Source: Salvator merianae (taxonomy: Eukaryota; Chordata; Lepidosauria; Squamata; Teiidae). From it: a stretch of DNA of 64,000 nt. Of the stretch, positions 47,484 through 60,107 are shown piece by piece (positions within the stretch are counted from its first letter, which is position 1; each line of letters starts with the position of its first letter). The stretch is from contig QVOM02000025.1 of assembly GCA_003586115.2 (NCBI GenBank), positions 80,749,089 to 80,813,088 of the forward strand. Reading direction: 5' to 3'. A program made the position numbers and the translations under genes. The notes below the pieces were generated by a model. That model saw nothing but the letters and a program-made list of their open reading frames with translations. It was not told the DNA's origin and made no database searches.

Positions 47484-47935
47484 TCCTTTTCACACTTACT
47501 GGTAGTCCCGTATAGCAAAGGGTCCAGGGACCTCCCTTCTGCACGCTGGTGTGGTTTAAGGGAGGTCACACCTCCTGCTAGTATGCTCTGTCCACACTGG
47601 CTAGAGCCTAGACTGGTGGCCCAAAATGACTGTCTAGTCTGGTATACCAGTAGTCCAGTAGAAAGGACTGCCAATGTACTAGTGCTTTGTAAACCAAACC
47701 ATGGAAGGTGCAAAAGGTAAGACCCATTTCGGTGGTGCAACAAGATGGGAGACCTGTTTTGGCTGTGCAACAAGATATGCCACCGAAATGGGTTTCTGGG
47801 GGCTCCAAGGCCAGGAACGTTTGTTCCTGGACATCAAAGCTTTCAGAAACTGGCTCCAAAGCTCATGTGAGCTTCAGGGCTGGTACGGGGGATAGAATGG
47901 AATAGCTGTCCCAATGCGGATGGGCCTTGATCTAG
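47484..47935. mobile_element. Foldback element, family 2
   Basis: The left end is ggtccttttcacacttactg. It contains acccatttcggtggtgcaac with its complement and the paired ggccaggaacgtttgttcct block. Confidence 0.55.
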
Positions 47936-48754
47936 TCCAAAGATTCAGATCAGTACAGCATTAAGGCCCTCCAACTCTTCAAATTCATTCCTCTTCTGCA
48001 AAGGAGTTTAATTTGCTAATGAGTTAAATGCAGTTGCATATATGCATAGTCAAACAGTTGGTATGCTCTTGAAGAGAACGGTGAGAAAGAAGCAGAGGAA
48101 ACACAGTGCCCCTAGATGAGCTCTTCCTTTCTGAAAAATAAAAAAGCTACCTCTCGATACATACACAAATATCCTGCAGCTCCTCTTTGACCATGTGGAC
48201 ATCAAAGAATGCACATACACACCATTGATCTCTCCCAGAGGGAAAGAAAAAAATGAGAGAAGAGACTGGTAGTGGATTTGATGGACCGTGGGGAAAGAGG
48301 AAAACCCCCGAAGTATTTTATATTACAAAGCTTGTTTAGATTTTTTTCACAAGCACTTTCCTTTGAGCAAAAGGAGGGAAACAAGAAACACAGAGTTCTC
48401 TTTAATGTTTCTGGCTTCCACCATAACAATATTTTATCTTTATATTCCTCTCCACACCTTTCACAAGCCCCACTGAAATTAATGGAAGGAAGGAACATTT
48501 CATGTATGTTTTGTCTAGCATACAATCACAAGCTGTTAAATATAAAATGAGTTGATACACAATACTGCCTGAAATATGCTGCTTACACTCTGAGGAATCT
48601 CAGTACCTGTAGAATCATCAAGCACCTGGCAGCGACTTAAGGTCATCTACACCAGCACTTTGCTTTCTAAAAATTCTGAGAAAATAAAACTGGTTCAGAT
48701 GGCTGTTCAGATACATCATTTCTATGCCGCAGTAAAAAACAACAGGCAGGTTAG

Positions 48755-49212
48755 TTTGGGCATTTTCACACTTTCCACACTGTCTGCACTGCGTGGCTGG
48801 AAACCACACCAGGAGCCATGCCCAATCCTCACCACAACAGGGGCCGGAAAGCATCCGGCCGCTGCCATGGTGAATGACAGGCTCGTGCAGCATACACAGG
48901 CACAATCAGGCCTGTGTGATGCTGGATCGGGCATCACGCGGCCCAACTAGGACTCACATGGGCCTGATCAGCCAATTGCGCATGCAGGATTGGTTCATCG
49001 TCCATGCGTGATTGAGCGATTGCACTGCCCTGGAAACTTCACCAACAGGTAGGTGTGAACTCACCTTACCAGGAGGTGATTATCACCTCCTGGTAAGATT
49101 GTGAAGCACTAATTAGTGCTCCACAGGTAGTAGTGATTGGGAGCAGATGTAGCCTGTCTCGGCTGCTCTGGCCTCCACAAGGTGCAGATGCACTTGACTA
49201 GCAAGCATCATC
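48755..49212. mobile_element. Foldback element, family 1
   Basis: The left part is gggcattttcacactttcca. It contains ccggaaagcatccgg, the gccatggtga block, aggaggtgattatcacctcc (49073-49092, a perfect palindrome) and ends with tgcacttgactagcaagc. Confidence 0.6.
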
Positions 49213-49582
49213 TGCTGCTGTGGTACAATCTTTGCTAACATGGTGCCCCGTGGGCTTTTTAATCTGCAGGTCCCATGAGCTTGAACTACCATATGCAAAC
49301 TGAGTCCGATGGGAGCAGTAGTTCAGCTTAACCTGCACACCAGGTTCAGGAAGACTGGCTCACAGTATCATAAGCACACTCCATACACAGCCCCTCTTTG
49401 CACATTAAGAATTGTGCTACATCACTGCTGCCGCCAGGTGTCAAGATTGAAACCAGGGCTGCAAAAGGTCCGTGCAGAATGAGTGCAAGACAGCCTTACT
49501 GAAAGGAGATAGTTTCTTAGTCATACTGAGAGGAGATGGCCACAGGATGAGTAAATCAATGTGTCTATCTTGAAGCCAGGAT

Positions 49583-50050
49583 CAAATATTGAACCCTTCT
49601 GCACTTACATTTGGCCTGGGACAGCAAGGGGCCCAGAGATATCTCTTCTGAATCCTGGTGTGGTTTACAGGGAGGCCATGCCTCTTGCTAGCCTGTTGTA
49701 TCTGCATTGGATGCAGCATAGCCCACAGTTTAGGAGGCCAAAATGGCCGCCTATACTGGAATAGCAGTAGACCCGTTTTAATAGGTCTACCAGCAGTCTA
49801 GTGGGTGCTAAACCAGCTCAGGAGGCTTGTGGAAAGGGGCACACCTCTGTGGGCCGGTTTACCAAAGGGACCCATTTTGACAGCCCACATAATTGTACTG
49901 CCAAAATGGGTCCCCTAGGAGCTCTGAGGCTAGAAAATTTAGTTCCTAGCTATTGGTGAACACAGAAGCTGGCTCCAAAGATTGTGCTGATGTCAGTGTG
50001 GGGGCTGTCCCAGAACAGCCTTTCAAGTGCAGAAGGCTCTTTCCAGGATA
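49583..50050. mobile_element. Foldback element, family 2
   Basis: The left end cccttctgcacttacatttg pairs with aagtgcagaaggctctttcc at the right. The interior has gggacccattttgacagccc with tgccaaaatgggtccc and the tagacccgttttaataggtc stem. Confidence 0.6.
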
Positions 50051-51083
50051 ACCTGGCTGCAGAAATGGCCATTACCTCAGACGTGCTACTCCCTGTGAGA
50101 ACTTCATCAAGTAATTTTTCACTGTTAAGCCTCACAGGTTTGTTGTGAGAGTAAAATGAGACACACAAAGTATGCTATGTTGTCCTGAGGAAGAAAAGGA
50201 CACCTAGAAATAAACAAAACAAAACAAAACAAATCTATTCTCCACATTAACATGTTCACTGTTCTTCTACTTATGGATTCCGCAAAGTTCTCAACTCAGG
50301 TATTCTGCAGTCAAATTCACTCGCGCTAATTGGCTCATGTGACCCTGCTCCTTTGAGCCTGAGTAACTGCCACCCCCTCTAAAAGATAATGAAACTTGTT
50401 TTCTTCTCAGCTAAAATGTATTTTTTTTGCCACTGGCTTTTTCACTCCAGTTAATTTCCAATTGGCAAACCATTTCCCCTTTAGGTACTGAAAGTATAAT
50501 ATGTGATTCTGAGTTCTCTTGAAGTCGCACACATAATTTTGCCTCAAGAGTCACGGAATGGAAATTCTAGACTAACAGGAGCATTGATGGATGAAGTGAT
50601 AGCTTATGAAAATTTTGTTGTGAAAGTGAAGAGGGTTTTTTTTTAAAGAAAACCTTATAAATTGAGGTACAGTTTATGCCATATAATTTAGTGCTTGCAC
50701 TTGTTATGATTTTATGTGACAGCTTACTTGTTAACCAGTGATTAATAACCTCTAAAAACAAATTCATAGAGTGACATTTCAATAAGCAATAGGAAACTGA
50801 GGTGCAGGAACAGCACAAAATGGGACTACCGTTCATTACAAGCGAAAAACTAACTTTTCTTGACAAGCCAAATCAAATTCTTCAAGCACGCAGGAAAAAA
50901 ATGATATGCAGATTAGGCACTTTATACCAATATGTGATTATTCCAATCAAATCTGAATGACAGGACAGTGGGAAGAGGTGAGTGAATGTTATGAACCACA
51001 CAATCTTGAAAAAGGTGAGACCTTTGTTCAGGTCTCACAAGCATGTAAAACAATTCCAAGCATGGATTTGGTCCAGTTCCAAC

Positions 51084-51689
51084 CGAGGATGATTCTGCAC
51101 TGTCCAGTATATCAGACTAACAAGTGTACTACCCTGTTTCCCCGAAAATAAGACAGGGTCTTATATTAATTTTTGCTCCAAAAGATGCATGAGGGCTTAT
51201 TTTCAGGGGATGTCTTATTTTTCCATGAACAACAATCTACGTTTATTCTTGAACAAAAAACCCAACATTTATTCAAACATAGTCATGTCATCACATTCTG
51301 GAACATCATCATAACTCTCCAAACCCTGAATTCTATCGCCAATTGCATTTTACGTTTTTTACTTTTTTACATGTATAGCTGCCTGGACACTATTTAAATT
51401 GACTTTTTTATGAACTGTAACTAGGGCTTATTTTTGGAGTAGGACTAATATTTCGAGCACCCCCAAAAATCCTGAAAAATCATGCTAGGTCTTATTTTTG
51501 GGGAAACAGGGTAGGAGCCTCCCTTCCACGTGTTGATGTGATCTAAGGGAGGCCCCACCCTAGGGAGTGGTCTAAGGGGACAGGGTTTAAGGAGGCAGAG
51601 CCTCCCTTGGACTGCAGCACCAGCATGCAAAAGCAAGGCTCCTAGTATGCTTGCTGGTCTGGTGTACTGACCAGTGCAGAATCGCCCCC
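51084..51689. mobile_element. Foldback family 4, interrupted copy
   Basis: The left part ends ...aacaagtgtacta and the right part resumes ggagcctcccttcc. The outer ends gatgattctgcactgtcc and ggtcagtgcagaatcgcc-type (complement) are inverted. An uninterrupted relative is at 63668-63818. Confidence 0.65.
51132..51511. mobile_element. Tc1/mariner-like nonautonomous element, nested
   Basis: The ends ccctgtttccccgaaaataa and its near-complement ttatttttggggaaacaggg are inverted; TA flanks both sides (51130-51131, 51512-51513). Inner copies of gggcttatttt recur. The 380-bp interior has no transposase. Confidence 0.75.
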
Positions 51690-52605
51690 AGACTTCTCAA
51701 TTAAAGCTCTACGCTCTGCCTTACAGAGAACCAACTACTGATTCATCTTGCTCAGCATTGTCTGCACAGAACGATAGGAGTCACAGTAAGGTAGAGCTAA
51801 TGGTGAGATACTTCCACATGGCACATCATGGTACATGCCAAGGAGATAACTTGTAGTCAACTTGTTCTGACAGGAACCGGGTGAGATGCTGCAAAGTGTG
51901 CTGACGGCCAGCTGCATGACGACTGCCCTCTCCTGGTCTACCCTCAGAGGCAGGGAACAAAAGTCCCCCAGCCTCCAAAGTTGCAGCCTGGGGATGTTTC
52001 TGCACAGCAAAATGTTGCTGACATCCAAAATTAACCCCATTTTGGTTAACCCCACCCACTCCTGCCATCACTGCCTGTCTGCATGCTGGCAGCAGCAGTG
52101 GGACTCAGTCTGGGAATGCAAGGGATGTCACTTTAAAGTGGTCTCTCGCTGAAGCACTCCTTCGTGTGCTTTTCAGGTGAGGCCCGTGTGCCCAGCACGT
52201 TCCCTGGGGGATCCAGATCCAATGCTCTGGGCACACTTCTGGCATGTTCCAAAACGACTGTGCTGATGCTGCCCTTGACACTGAAATTCTGCACAAACTG
52301 ACAAAAAGAGTCCCACATCTACCAAAGTAGATTATGTATCCATTAGACAACTCTGAACTGAAGTGGATGAAGGAGAAAAGGAGAATGGACTCAGGCTCTG
52401 AGTTGCTGCGTGTGGTGGGACTGCCCACTTTGCTCTTATGGACCAGCTGCCCCTGACAGAAATGTCCAGGGTCCATTTCCCTTACTATTTACAAATTCTG
52501 TTATTCACAATGAAAGAGCAGCCTGGAATCTTCATGAGCATCAAGGAATTACTGTTGGGACTCTCTAGGACTTCAGTCAACAGTCTCTCCCAGCCTAACC
52601 TGGAC

Positions 52606-53255
52606 ATACCACTTCCTGACAAACAGATGGGGAAGAAATGGGAAGCAATGTCAGATTTTATTTCCTTGAGCTCAAAGATCACTGCAGACAGTGACTGCAG
52701 CCACAAGATTAAAAGATGCTTGCTCCTTGGGAGGAAAGCTATGGCAAACCTGGACTGCATATTAAAAAGCAGAGACGTCACCTTGCTGATAAAGGTATAT
52801 ATAGTCAAAGCTATGGTTTCCCCAACAGTAATGTATATCTGTGAGAGTTGGACCATAAGGAAGGCTGAGGGCTGAAGAATCGACGCTTTCAAATCGTGGT
52901 GCTGGAGAAGACTTTGAAGAGTCCCTTGGACTGCAAGGAGATCCAATCAGTCCATACTGACGGAAATAAACACTGACTGTTCATTGTAAGGACAAATACT
53001 GAAGCTGAAGCTTAAATACTTTAGCCAAATAATGAGAAGGCAGGGCTCATTGGAAAAAAATATTCTTGATGCTGGGAAAGATTGAAAGCAAAAAGAGAAG
53101 GGGACAGTAGAGGATGAGATGAATTGTGTCATGGAATCAATGAACACGAGCTTGGGCAAACTTGGGGAGGTGGTAGAGGACAGAAGGTCCTGGCATGCTA
53201 TGGTCCATGGATCACAAAGAGTCCAACATGACTTAACAACTGAACAATAACAACA
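52606..53255 (+). mobile_element. Bov-B (RTE) LINE remnant, ORF2 C-terminus and 3' end
   Basis: Frames encode SKITADSDCSHKIKRCLLLG, RKAMANLDCILKSRDVTL, VMYICESWTIRKAEG, then WCWRRL and WTARRSNQSIL in further frames, all in Bov-B order. Stop codons break it. It represents the part of Bov-B missing from the 30.5-kb remnant. Confidence 0.85.
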
Positions 53256-53534
53256 TTTTCCCTCCTATACCATTAGTTTTAACTTGATTTTGCTGCTAGG
53301 ATTTTATGTTTCGTTTTAACTTTCTTTTATTTCAATAGTTTTATTTCTCCCCTGTTTTAACTGTTCTTTCTCATACTGTTTCTTTTATACGCTTATTGTT
53401 CACCACCCTGGGACTTTGGTGAAAAGTCATATAAAAATCAGTCGATACAAATACAAATAGTTATGTTTTACTTATACAAAAGTTGCTTGTAAACCACTTC
53501 AAGCACATGATCAAAATCTGATGCACAAGTAAAC

Positions 53535-53630
53535 TGATGCTTATGCTGATGCATAAGTACATGCACACATGCTTGCAAAGCACACGCTCTTCTACTGAGC
53601 TACTCTCTGTTGCCAAACTGTAGGTGCCTT
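53535..53630 (-). mobile_element. tRNA-derived SINE fragment
   Basis: The minus strand reads gagtagctcagtagaagagc then gtgctttgcaagca, a tRNA-like head with an A-box. The B-box is decayed. Confidence 0.5.
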
Positions 53631-54899
53631 CCTAGTGATGGCACCTTCCGGCTTTAGATACTCCAATGCGGTATTAGCTAACCTGGTAGAAGTATAACTA
53701 TCACTTGCTCTACCCAAATTATCTTCAGCGCACCAAGTTCGGGAAACTTGTTTTTTAAAGTGGAATTAATCAGGGTACTATGATTACTCCCTTCCTTTTT
53801 ATCTGCACTGATCGCTTCATTCCAGACCTCAGCTGCCGGGAGACAAAAGTAATAACTTTGCTGTAAGTGGAAAACAAATAAGCCGTGAAAAATTATTTCT
53901 CAAGATCAAAGAAATGAAGTCTTTAGCTCAAAGGAAAAAAAGAAGAACTCTTGCAAAGGGGAGTCTTTAACGATGAACTTGAGAATGATACCACTTGAAT
54001 TGTTTCATTTCACCACCACCCCATCTTCTCTCCCTCCCTCTCTCTGGATCTATTATCTTTCTTGGAAGCCTTGAGTATTGGCACAAGCCTCATGCATGTT
54101 ATCTTTCCTTTGATAAGCTCAAAAAAAGGGCACAGTAAAGCTCTGAAGTGACTGGAATGGTTCCCAGGCAGTGTTTATGCATTCCCTCCTGATAGATTAA
54201 AATGTGATTCATTTCTTTTAAATAGGTAAACGCAATTAGCAAGTGCTGGCTCAAATTCATGTGAAAATATAGCATTCACTGGGCACAGCCCTTGAGAACA
54301 AGAGTATGATCAGACAGGGTATTTGGGGGAGCATCTATTTCCAAAGGATCACCCCATTTGTGAACATAGGAAAAAAACTGTGTCACATAGTTTTTAAAAG
54401 AAGCACCCAAATGCTTCCTACCTTGCTTCTCTTCTCGGCACCTTTGCCTTGAAGCATAGCAAGCTCTCCATAGCAACAAGTGCTTGCCGTTCATTGGACA
54501 CTGCTAGCTGGATTTCTGGGTCCCTGATCGGTTTGCCCCTAGCAGCCAATTCTATTGGCTACAGAACCCTCTGTGGCTTCCTGCCCCATTTGCCCCAAAC
54601 AGGACTCTTACATCGAGAGCTTTTCTTTCCCATCTTGGAAGGGATGGATAAACAAAGGCTTGGGGATGGAGTAAGTGTTCTTTTTTAATTTTAAGTGGGT
54701 CATTAGCGTCTCCAAAGCACACCAGGAGCATCCAAAAACATGTGTGTGTGTGTTAACATATCCCAAGTCACATGAGGTTTCCAGGAACAGCATGTAACTA
54801 CACATGTTTAATGTGTAACACATGTCTGTGTAACTTTGGAGCTAACACTTTGCAAGCATCTTGGGAATGAAAGCCAAGGTGTCAAGGAATAGAGAACTG

Positions 54900-55030
54900 C
54901 TCTAGGGCCCAGAAGTTCCTGGGCTTTAGTCCCCATTCAGCAACGGAAATGGACCAGGTGACTTTGGATCAGTCACACCTTTCAACTTAACTTATCTCAC
55001 ACTTGTGACAATAACATGGAGGGTGATAAT
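54900..55030 (+). repeat. Decayed SINE (MIR/Sauria-like) fragment
   Basis: The order of a B-box-like stretch, gtgactttggatcagtcac and a short run like ttgtgacaataacatgga resembles the body of amniote tRNA-SINEs. A similar fragment lies at 50085-50175. Confidence 0.4.
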
Positions 55031-55310
55031 CATATTTGCTGCCTTGAGATTTTCAAACATTCTAACATAAGAAGAGACCTATTGGATAAAACCAGAGGTC
55101 CCTACTCACATGGAATTTCCCTACTCACATGGAATTTGAGGAATAAATACTACAAACAGTCACCCACTCTTCACTCCACTGCATGGATCAACTGTGTGTC
55201 TGGCAGACCTGGAAGGAAGTCTTATCAGACTTAAGGAAACTGCATGTTTGGTAAAAGTACTATGCAACACTGAGATAGGCGTAGCTATTTAACAAGAACA
55301 CCAAACACAG

Positions 55311-55680
55311 GGTGTTTCCGCACTCACCGGGGGCAAGGTGGCTTCAGTTGATCCATTTCTACTGGAATGGTTCCTAACTGGAGCGGTTCAGCTATTGCAG
55401 AACAAGACTGTCCACATTTGGGATTGCTGCTCCAAAGCTCATGCAAGCTTCTGAGGCTGCTACAGGGGCTCTGACAGCCAGGAACAAAAGCTCCTGGCCT
55501 CAGAACCCCCAGGGGACCCATTTCAGTGGCACAATTTGGTGCGTTGCTGAAATGGGTCCCCCTGCTAAACTGGCCCACAAAGGCACACACCTTTCCTCAC
55601 TCCTCCCTGGGCTGCCTTACTTGTGGGTAGACCACGGCAGAGCTTTTTAAAAAGGTCTACTGCTATACTGGACTTGGCAG
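55311..55680. mobile_element. Foldback element, family 2
   Basis: The left end is gtttccgcactcaccgggg. It carries paired ccaggaacaaaagctcctgg and gggacccatttcagtggcac with its complement tgctgaaatgggtccc. Confidence 0.6.
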
Positions 55681-56654
55681 CTGTAGAATGCAAAATAATA
55701 AGTCCCAGAAGAGATCTGTTAAGACTTACACTATACCATATTACCAGTAAGTTTGGAAAGGTTCACAATCTCTCTACAGGTCAATATTTTTGTCACAAGT
55801 TGTACTTGTAAATCTTACCATCTACTTTCCATTCTCCTCCATTCCTGAAAAACATTATGCATAAGAACTGTGCCAGTACATCACACCAAGGCTTTATTTC
55901 TGAAAGACCTGCCACTTAATATTCTTAAACAAAATAAAGTAATAAAAATAAAAATTCAACTTGATTCAGTTCTCATCAGTTGTTCTCACAGGAGACCAGT
56001 GGCACAGACTCAATGATTCATTTTTAAAATGTTGTTTGTCTGGAATTGTAGCCCCCCAGCTCTGAAGGAAAACCATTTATAAAACATGTCTGAAAACTGA
56101 AATTCAAAAAGGGAAATAGCTTAAGAAGTTAATTAAATAATAATATCAGGACCCACAATGCTAGTCTTATATTACTAACCAGATCAAGCATAAAGAAAAT
56201 GGCCTTACCAAAAAACATTCACTAATGAATTATGTGACAGCCCACGGCAATATCACTGGAGAAACATGTCTTCGCCAATTATTAGCTAATAAACAGTTCC
56301 AGAAGAAAAACCAGGTATTTCTGGTGAGTAAGATATATATTTGCCATCCACAATTGATAGTTCTCTGAACAACTGTTCAGGTACCATTTTTAGTCATCTC
56401 TGGTGTTAGGGCCTTCCTAAGGGTTCCCTACCCTAGTGTAGCGGTGGTACTGTTTGAAAATGTCTGGAAGCATACCAATGTCATCTGTTCCAGTCTGTTG
56501 GCACTTCTGCCCTGGTTTAGAACAAGGAAAATGCTGCAGCCCAACTTCAAAGCTTGCATAAGCTTTGAAGATAAGCTCTGAAGTATGCATAAGATTCAAA
56601 GATTCTGTAGTGTTTTCCATTGCTCTCTGTGCAAGCTTTGAAGATCCTCACTGG

Positions 56655-57358
56655 CCAATTTCACACTTACCTTTAGACAGGTGAAGTGCAGTGGCAAGCC
56701 CTCTTCTGGGCCTCTCTTTTCTGTACTCTGGTGAGGTCTAGAGAGGCCCCACCCCCTGCTAGTACACTGCATGCACATCCTCAATGAACATAGCATACGT
56801 GGGTCTAGGAGGTCCAAAATGGCTGCCTAGATCAGAATAGGCTCCACAGCTCAAGTGAGCTTCAGGGCTCCACTATGTGGTGGAAGGCTATGCAGGGTGG
56901 CAGGGGGCTGTGCAGGACAGCAAGGGGGCATCAGGGCTGGTGGTGGGCTTTGGGTTTTGAGCACTGCACACTGCGTGACGCAGAAGTACGAACGGACTTT
57001 TGCCAGGACAGTGGGACAACTCCAGCTGGGAACACTCATAGTGCCACAAGTGTGGAAACAGCCAATGAAATGTTGACAAGATAGTACAGCCCTGCCTTCA
57101 TCCACCAGACATGATGTTGGAGCAACAGGCGCTTGGGCCAATCGCAGGAAAGGATGGGTGGGGTTTGCTGCAGAAGTATGCTTTGCCTGGAACGGAACAC
57201 GAAAGGTACATCTGCATTATTGCTGCTGCCGCTGTTGGACTGGGACGATAGCGATCCAGCCCTCGCAATGCAGACTGCACCTGCTAGACTTGGATTAGGA
57301 CAGGCTGAAGTGGACTAGGTAAACCACCCCAAAGGAAGTAAGTGCAGAAGCAGTCTAA
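56655..57358. mobile_element. Foldback family 2, long divergent copy
   Basis: The left end is caatttcacacttacc and the right end is ggaagtaagtgcagaagcag. The middle (56880-57130) does not match other copies and may be another insertion. Confidence 0.45.
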
Positions 57359-57507
57359 AATAAGAAATGTGCTGGAGATGAGAGGCAATCGCCTGACTCA
57401 AATGTACTGGAGATGAGAGGCAATCGTCTCCTACTTAAAGAGAGAAAATGTCACTCCATTACTCAAAAACTGATGTTTTAGTTATTTTTTCCTTATTATT
57501 TACTGTC

Positions 57508-58458
57508 TAAGGTCCTTCCACACTTATTGGGACAAGCAGATCTTTAGAACATTTTGGACATTATCGCATTTAGCGGGCCTGGACCACTCCAGCTTGGAAC
57601 AGTTCCTATTGGAACAGTCCCCTGCTGAAGTGGTCCAGCTGTCCCGGAACATGTGAACTTCGGAGTCTGCTACAATGGTTCAAATGGCCAGGAACTAATC
57701 TTCCTGGCCTTGGAGCCCCTGGGGGACCCATTTCGGTGATGCAGTTTGGTGCATCGTCGAAATGGAACCCCCTGCTAAACTGGAACACAGAGGCATGTCC
57801 CTTCTGCACAGTTCTCTCGGCCAGTTTACTTGTGAGTAGGGCAACAGCAGCTCTTTTTTAAAACCGATATCGCTGTTTCGGTGGCCATTTTGGGTTGCCT
57901 AGACCATGCTACTCTCTGTCCAATGCAGACAAGGAGGCCTAGCAGGAGATGTGGCCTCTCCGTTCTGCACCAAAGTGTGAAAGAGAAAGGCCCAGAAGGG
58001 ATCTAGACCTCGCAGTATTCTGAGGGCCTCTTCCCACTTTCCACCTTAGAATGGGATAATTATTTTAAGGTGGAATCCACCACACAGCGAGGACACTTTC
58101 TGCATTGCGGGGGCCTAATTACTAACCGGAAGCAAGCTACCAGCATTCATGGTGCGAATGCCAGTAGCCTTACCCGATCCTGACCATTGCAGTGGCTGGG
58201 AAGCATCGCCATGGCAGCAGCTGGATGTTTCTGCAGCCAATGTCATGGCAGTCAGACCTGCATCCGTACTGCGAGTGCTGGAAGCCTGCATCAGGGTTGT
58301 TCCAGCACTCACAGTGTGGGTGGCACACTGCACAGCTGAACTGTTCCAGTGTAGAATGGTGTAATTATACCATTCTATGCTGGCCAGTGCAAACAGGCCC
58401 ACAGTGAACTGGAATAGTTAAACCGCTCCAAGAAAGGTGAGTATGAAAAGGGCCACTG
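57508..58458. mobile_element. Foldback family 2, interrupted copy
   Basis: The left end ggtccttccacacttattg and the right end aggtgagtatgaaaagggcc are inverted. It carries the paired ggccaggaactaatcttcct block and gggacccatttcggtgatgc with its complement. A family-1 copy lies inside at 58024-58402. Confidence 0.5.
58024..58402. mobile_element. Foldback family 1 nested in family 2
   Basis: The left end gggcctcttcccactttcca and right end ggccagtgcaaacaggccc are inverted. It contains cgccatggcagcagctgg and paired tggtgtaattataccattct. Confidence 0.55.
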
Positions 58459-58577
58459 TTATTTTATTAGATCTGATATTTGTTACCAACCTGTGTGAAA
58501 TACATAGTTGAAAACTATACTGGTATATGGTATTGTAATCAAAAGATGTTTAGAAGCAATGTATGTATTCATAAACT

Positions 58578-58606
58578 TTAATAATAATAAAGATGATGAT
58601 GATGAA
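58578..58606 (+). repeat. (AAT)n/(GAT)n microsatellite
   Basis: The units aat aat aat are followed by gat gat gat gat. Confidence 0.85.
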
Positions 58607-59142
58607 ACCCACACACATAGGTATCTTTTTAGCTCACTTCTGTTTAGAATGCAACAAGACTTCATATATATTTTACTCATCCCCACGATACATAATCTCT
58701 GAATATGGAAAACTAACACATAATACAGACGTTCTAGTCCAGCGTTCTCATTGTCATGTCAGCCTCCACATCTCTACCTATGCACAATCAGTTTGGAGGA
58801 CCTATTGAGAATATAGGGGATTTACCACACGCTTCTTTTCTAAATGTTTAAATAGAGCTTCAAACTTTGTGAAGCCTCCTGCAATGGGAAGCTACTGAGG
58901 AAGAGAACACCTCGTTATGCTCTTTACTGGCTTCTCTATTTCTATTCCCAATTAACTGAGAAAAGGGCTTTGAATTACTTTTGGAGGTTGTGGTAGCTAG
59001 TGAGCAGTACAGGTTTTGGACGCTGTGGTAGGAAATGAGACCTCAGAAAATATACTTGTTTATAATGAAAATGCAGTCTCACTGGCAAATACTGGATGAA
59101 CGTTTGGCCCTGGGAACTGCTCTGCTAAGCTGGCTGAATACA

Positions 59143-59625
59143 GGTCCTGTTCACACTTAGCGAGAGGAACATTCCAGAACACTCGCTGGAACGGAGCATT
59201 TGCACCTGCAAACAGCCCCAGTTGACTTGAAACCTACCCAAGCACACCGGATGTTCACCTGAAGCCTACCAGCTGTGGTCGACTAAACTGCAGTCTCCAA
59301 GCTGACTTGTGTGATCAGGTGCGTTTGCATCACTTCCTGGTGTGAATGGTGATGGGGAAGGGACTGCGTGGCTGCACAGGCGCCACCAGACAGTTCAGAC
59401 CCAGGTTCAGATTTTGGAGTCCAGACCCAAACCTGGACCCAGCTCCTCTAGGTCCGGACCCAGCTTCCTAACTAGTGCATTCCCATTCACAGTGCTCCCC
59501 CTGCTGGTCAGCTTGCAAACTGATCCAGTGCTGACAAGTGTGAACACTCCTCATCGTACCTGATCCTGGCTGGCTCAACCCCTGCTAATTGGAACATTAT
59601 ACTGTTGTAAGTGCAAATAGGCCCA
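59143..59625. mobile_element. Foldback element, family 1
   Basis: The left end ggtcctgttcacacttagcg and right end gtaagtgcaaataggccc are inverted. The middle has repeats of ccagacccaaacctggaccc type not seen in other copies. Confidence 0.55.
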
Positions 59626-60107
59626 CGGTCTTCCACTAGATGGAAGTATGCCTGTGAGAACATTATGGCAAAAGACAATCTAACCTGGCTCCAGCTCCCT
59701 GTAGTTCTGTCTGTCAGTTGCCTCGAGGCTGCAATGCAGCCCCCTGTAGGCCCTCCATTGATTTATGAGACCACAGGTTGAGATCTTGAGTGGGTTTGAA
59801 GCTTCTGTTTAGATATGTTGCAGTCTGTGAACCTGGAGCTCAAGGACAATAAAGGAGGAGTGGAGTTCCACCTGGAAGCCTCCCTTTGATCTCCCCAAAC
59901 CAGGCTTCTATCTGAATTTGACTCTCCTCCTCTCCCTCATGGAAGTTCTCCATGTGCAATGGTTGTGTCTTCATAAGCTGCTGCATAGCATGGACAGTGT
60001 TATAGCGATGTACAGCAAATCTCTTTGGTCTTCATTAATACTTTCAAATATATAAACAAATTGAAACTGTACCCTAACACTTAACTAAAGCTAGCTGTTT
60101 GCTACAC

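Noticed and set aside
47208..47720. 170-codon plus-strand open frame
   Set aside because: The second half is foldback family 2, and there is no domain or splice context.
52105..52476. 123-codon minus-strand frame as a coding exon
   Set aside because: No CSPG, FU or other domain is recognisable and it sits in repeat-like DNA.
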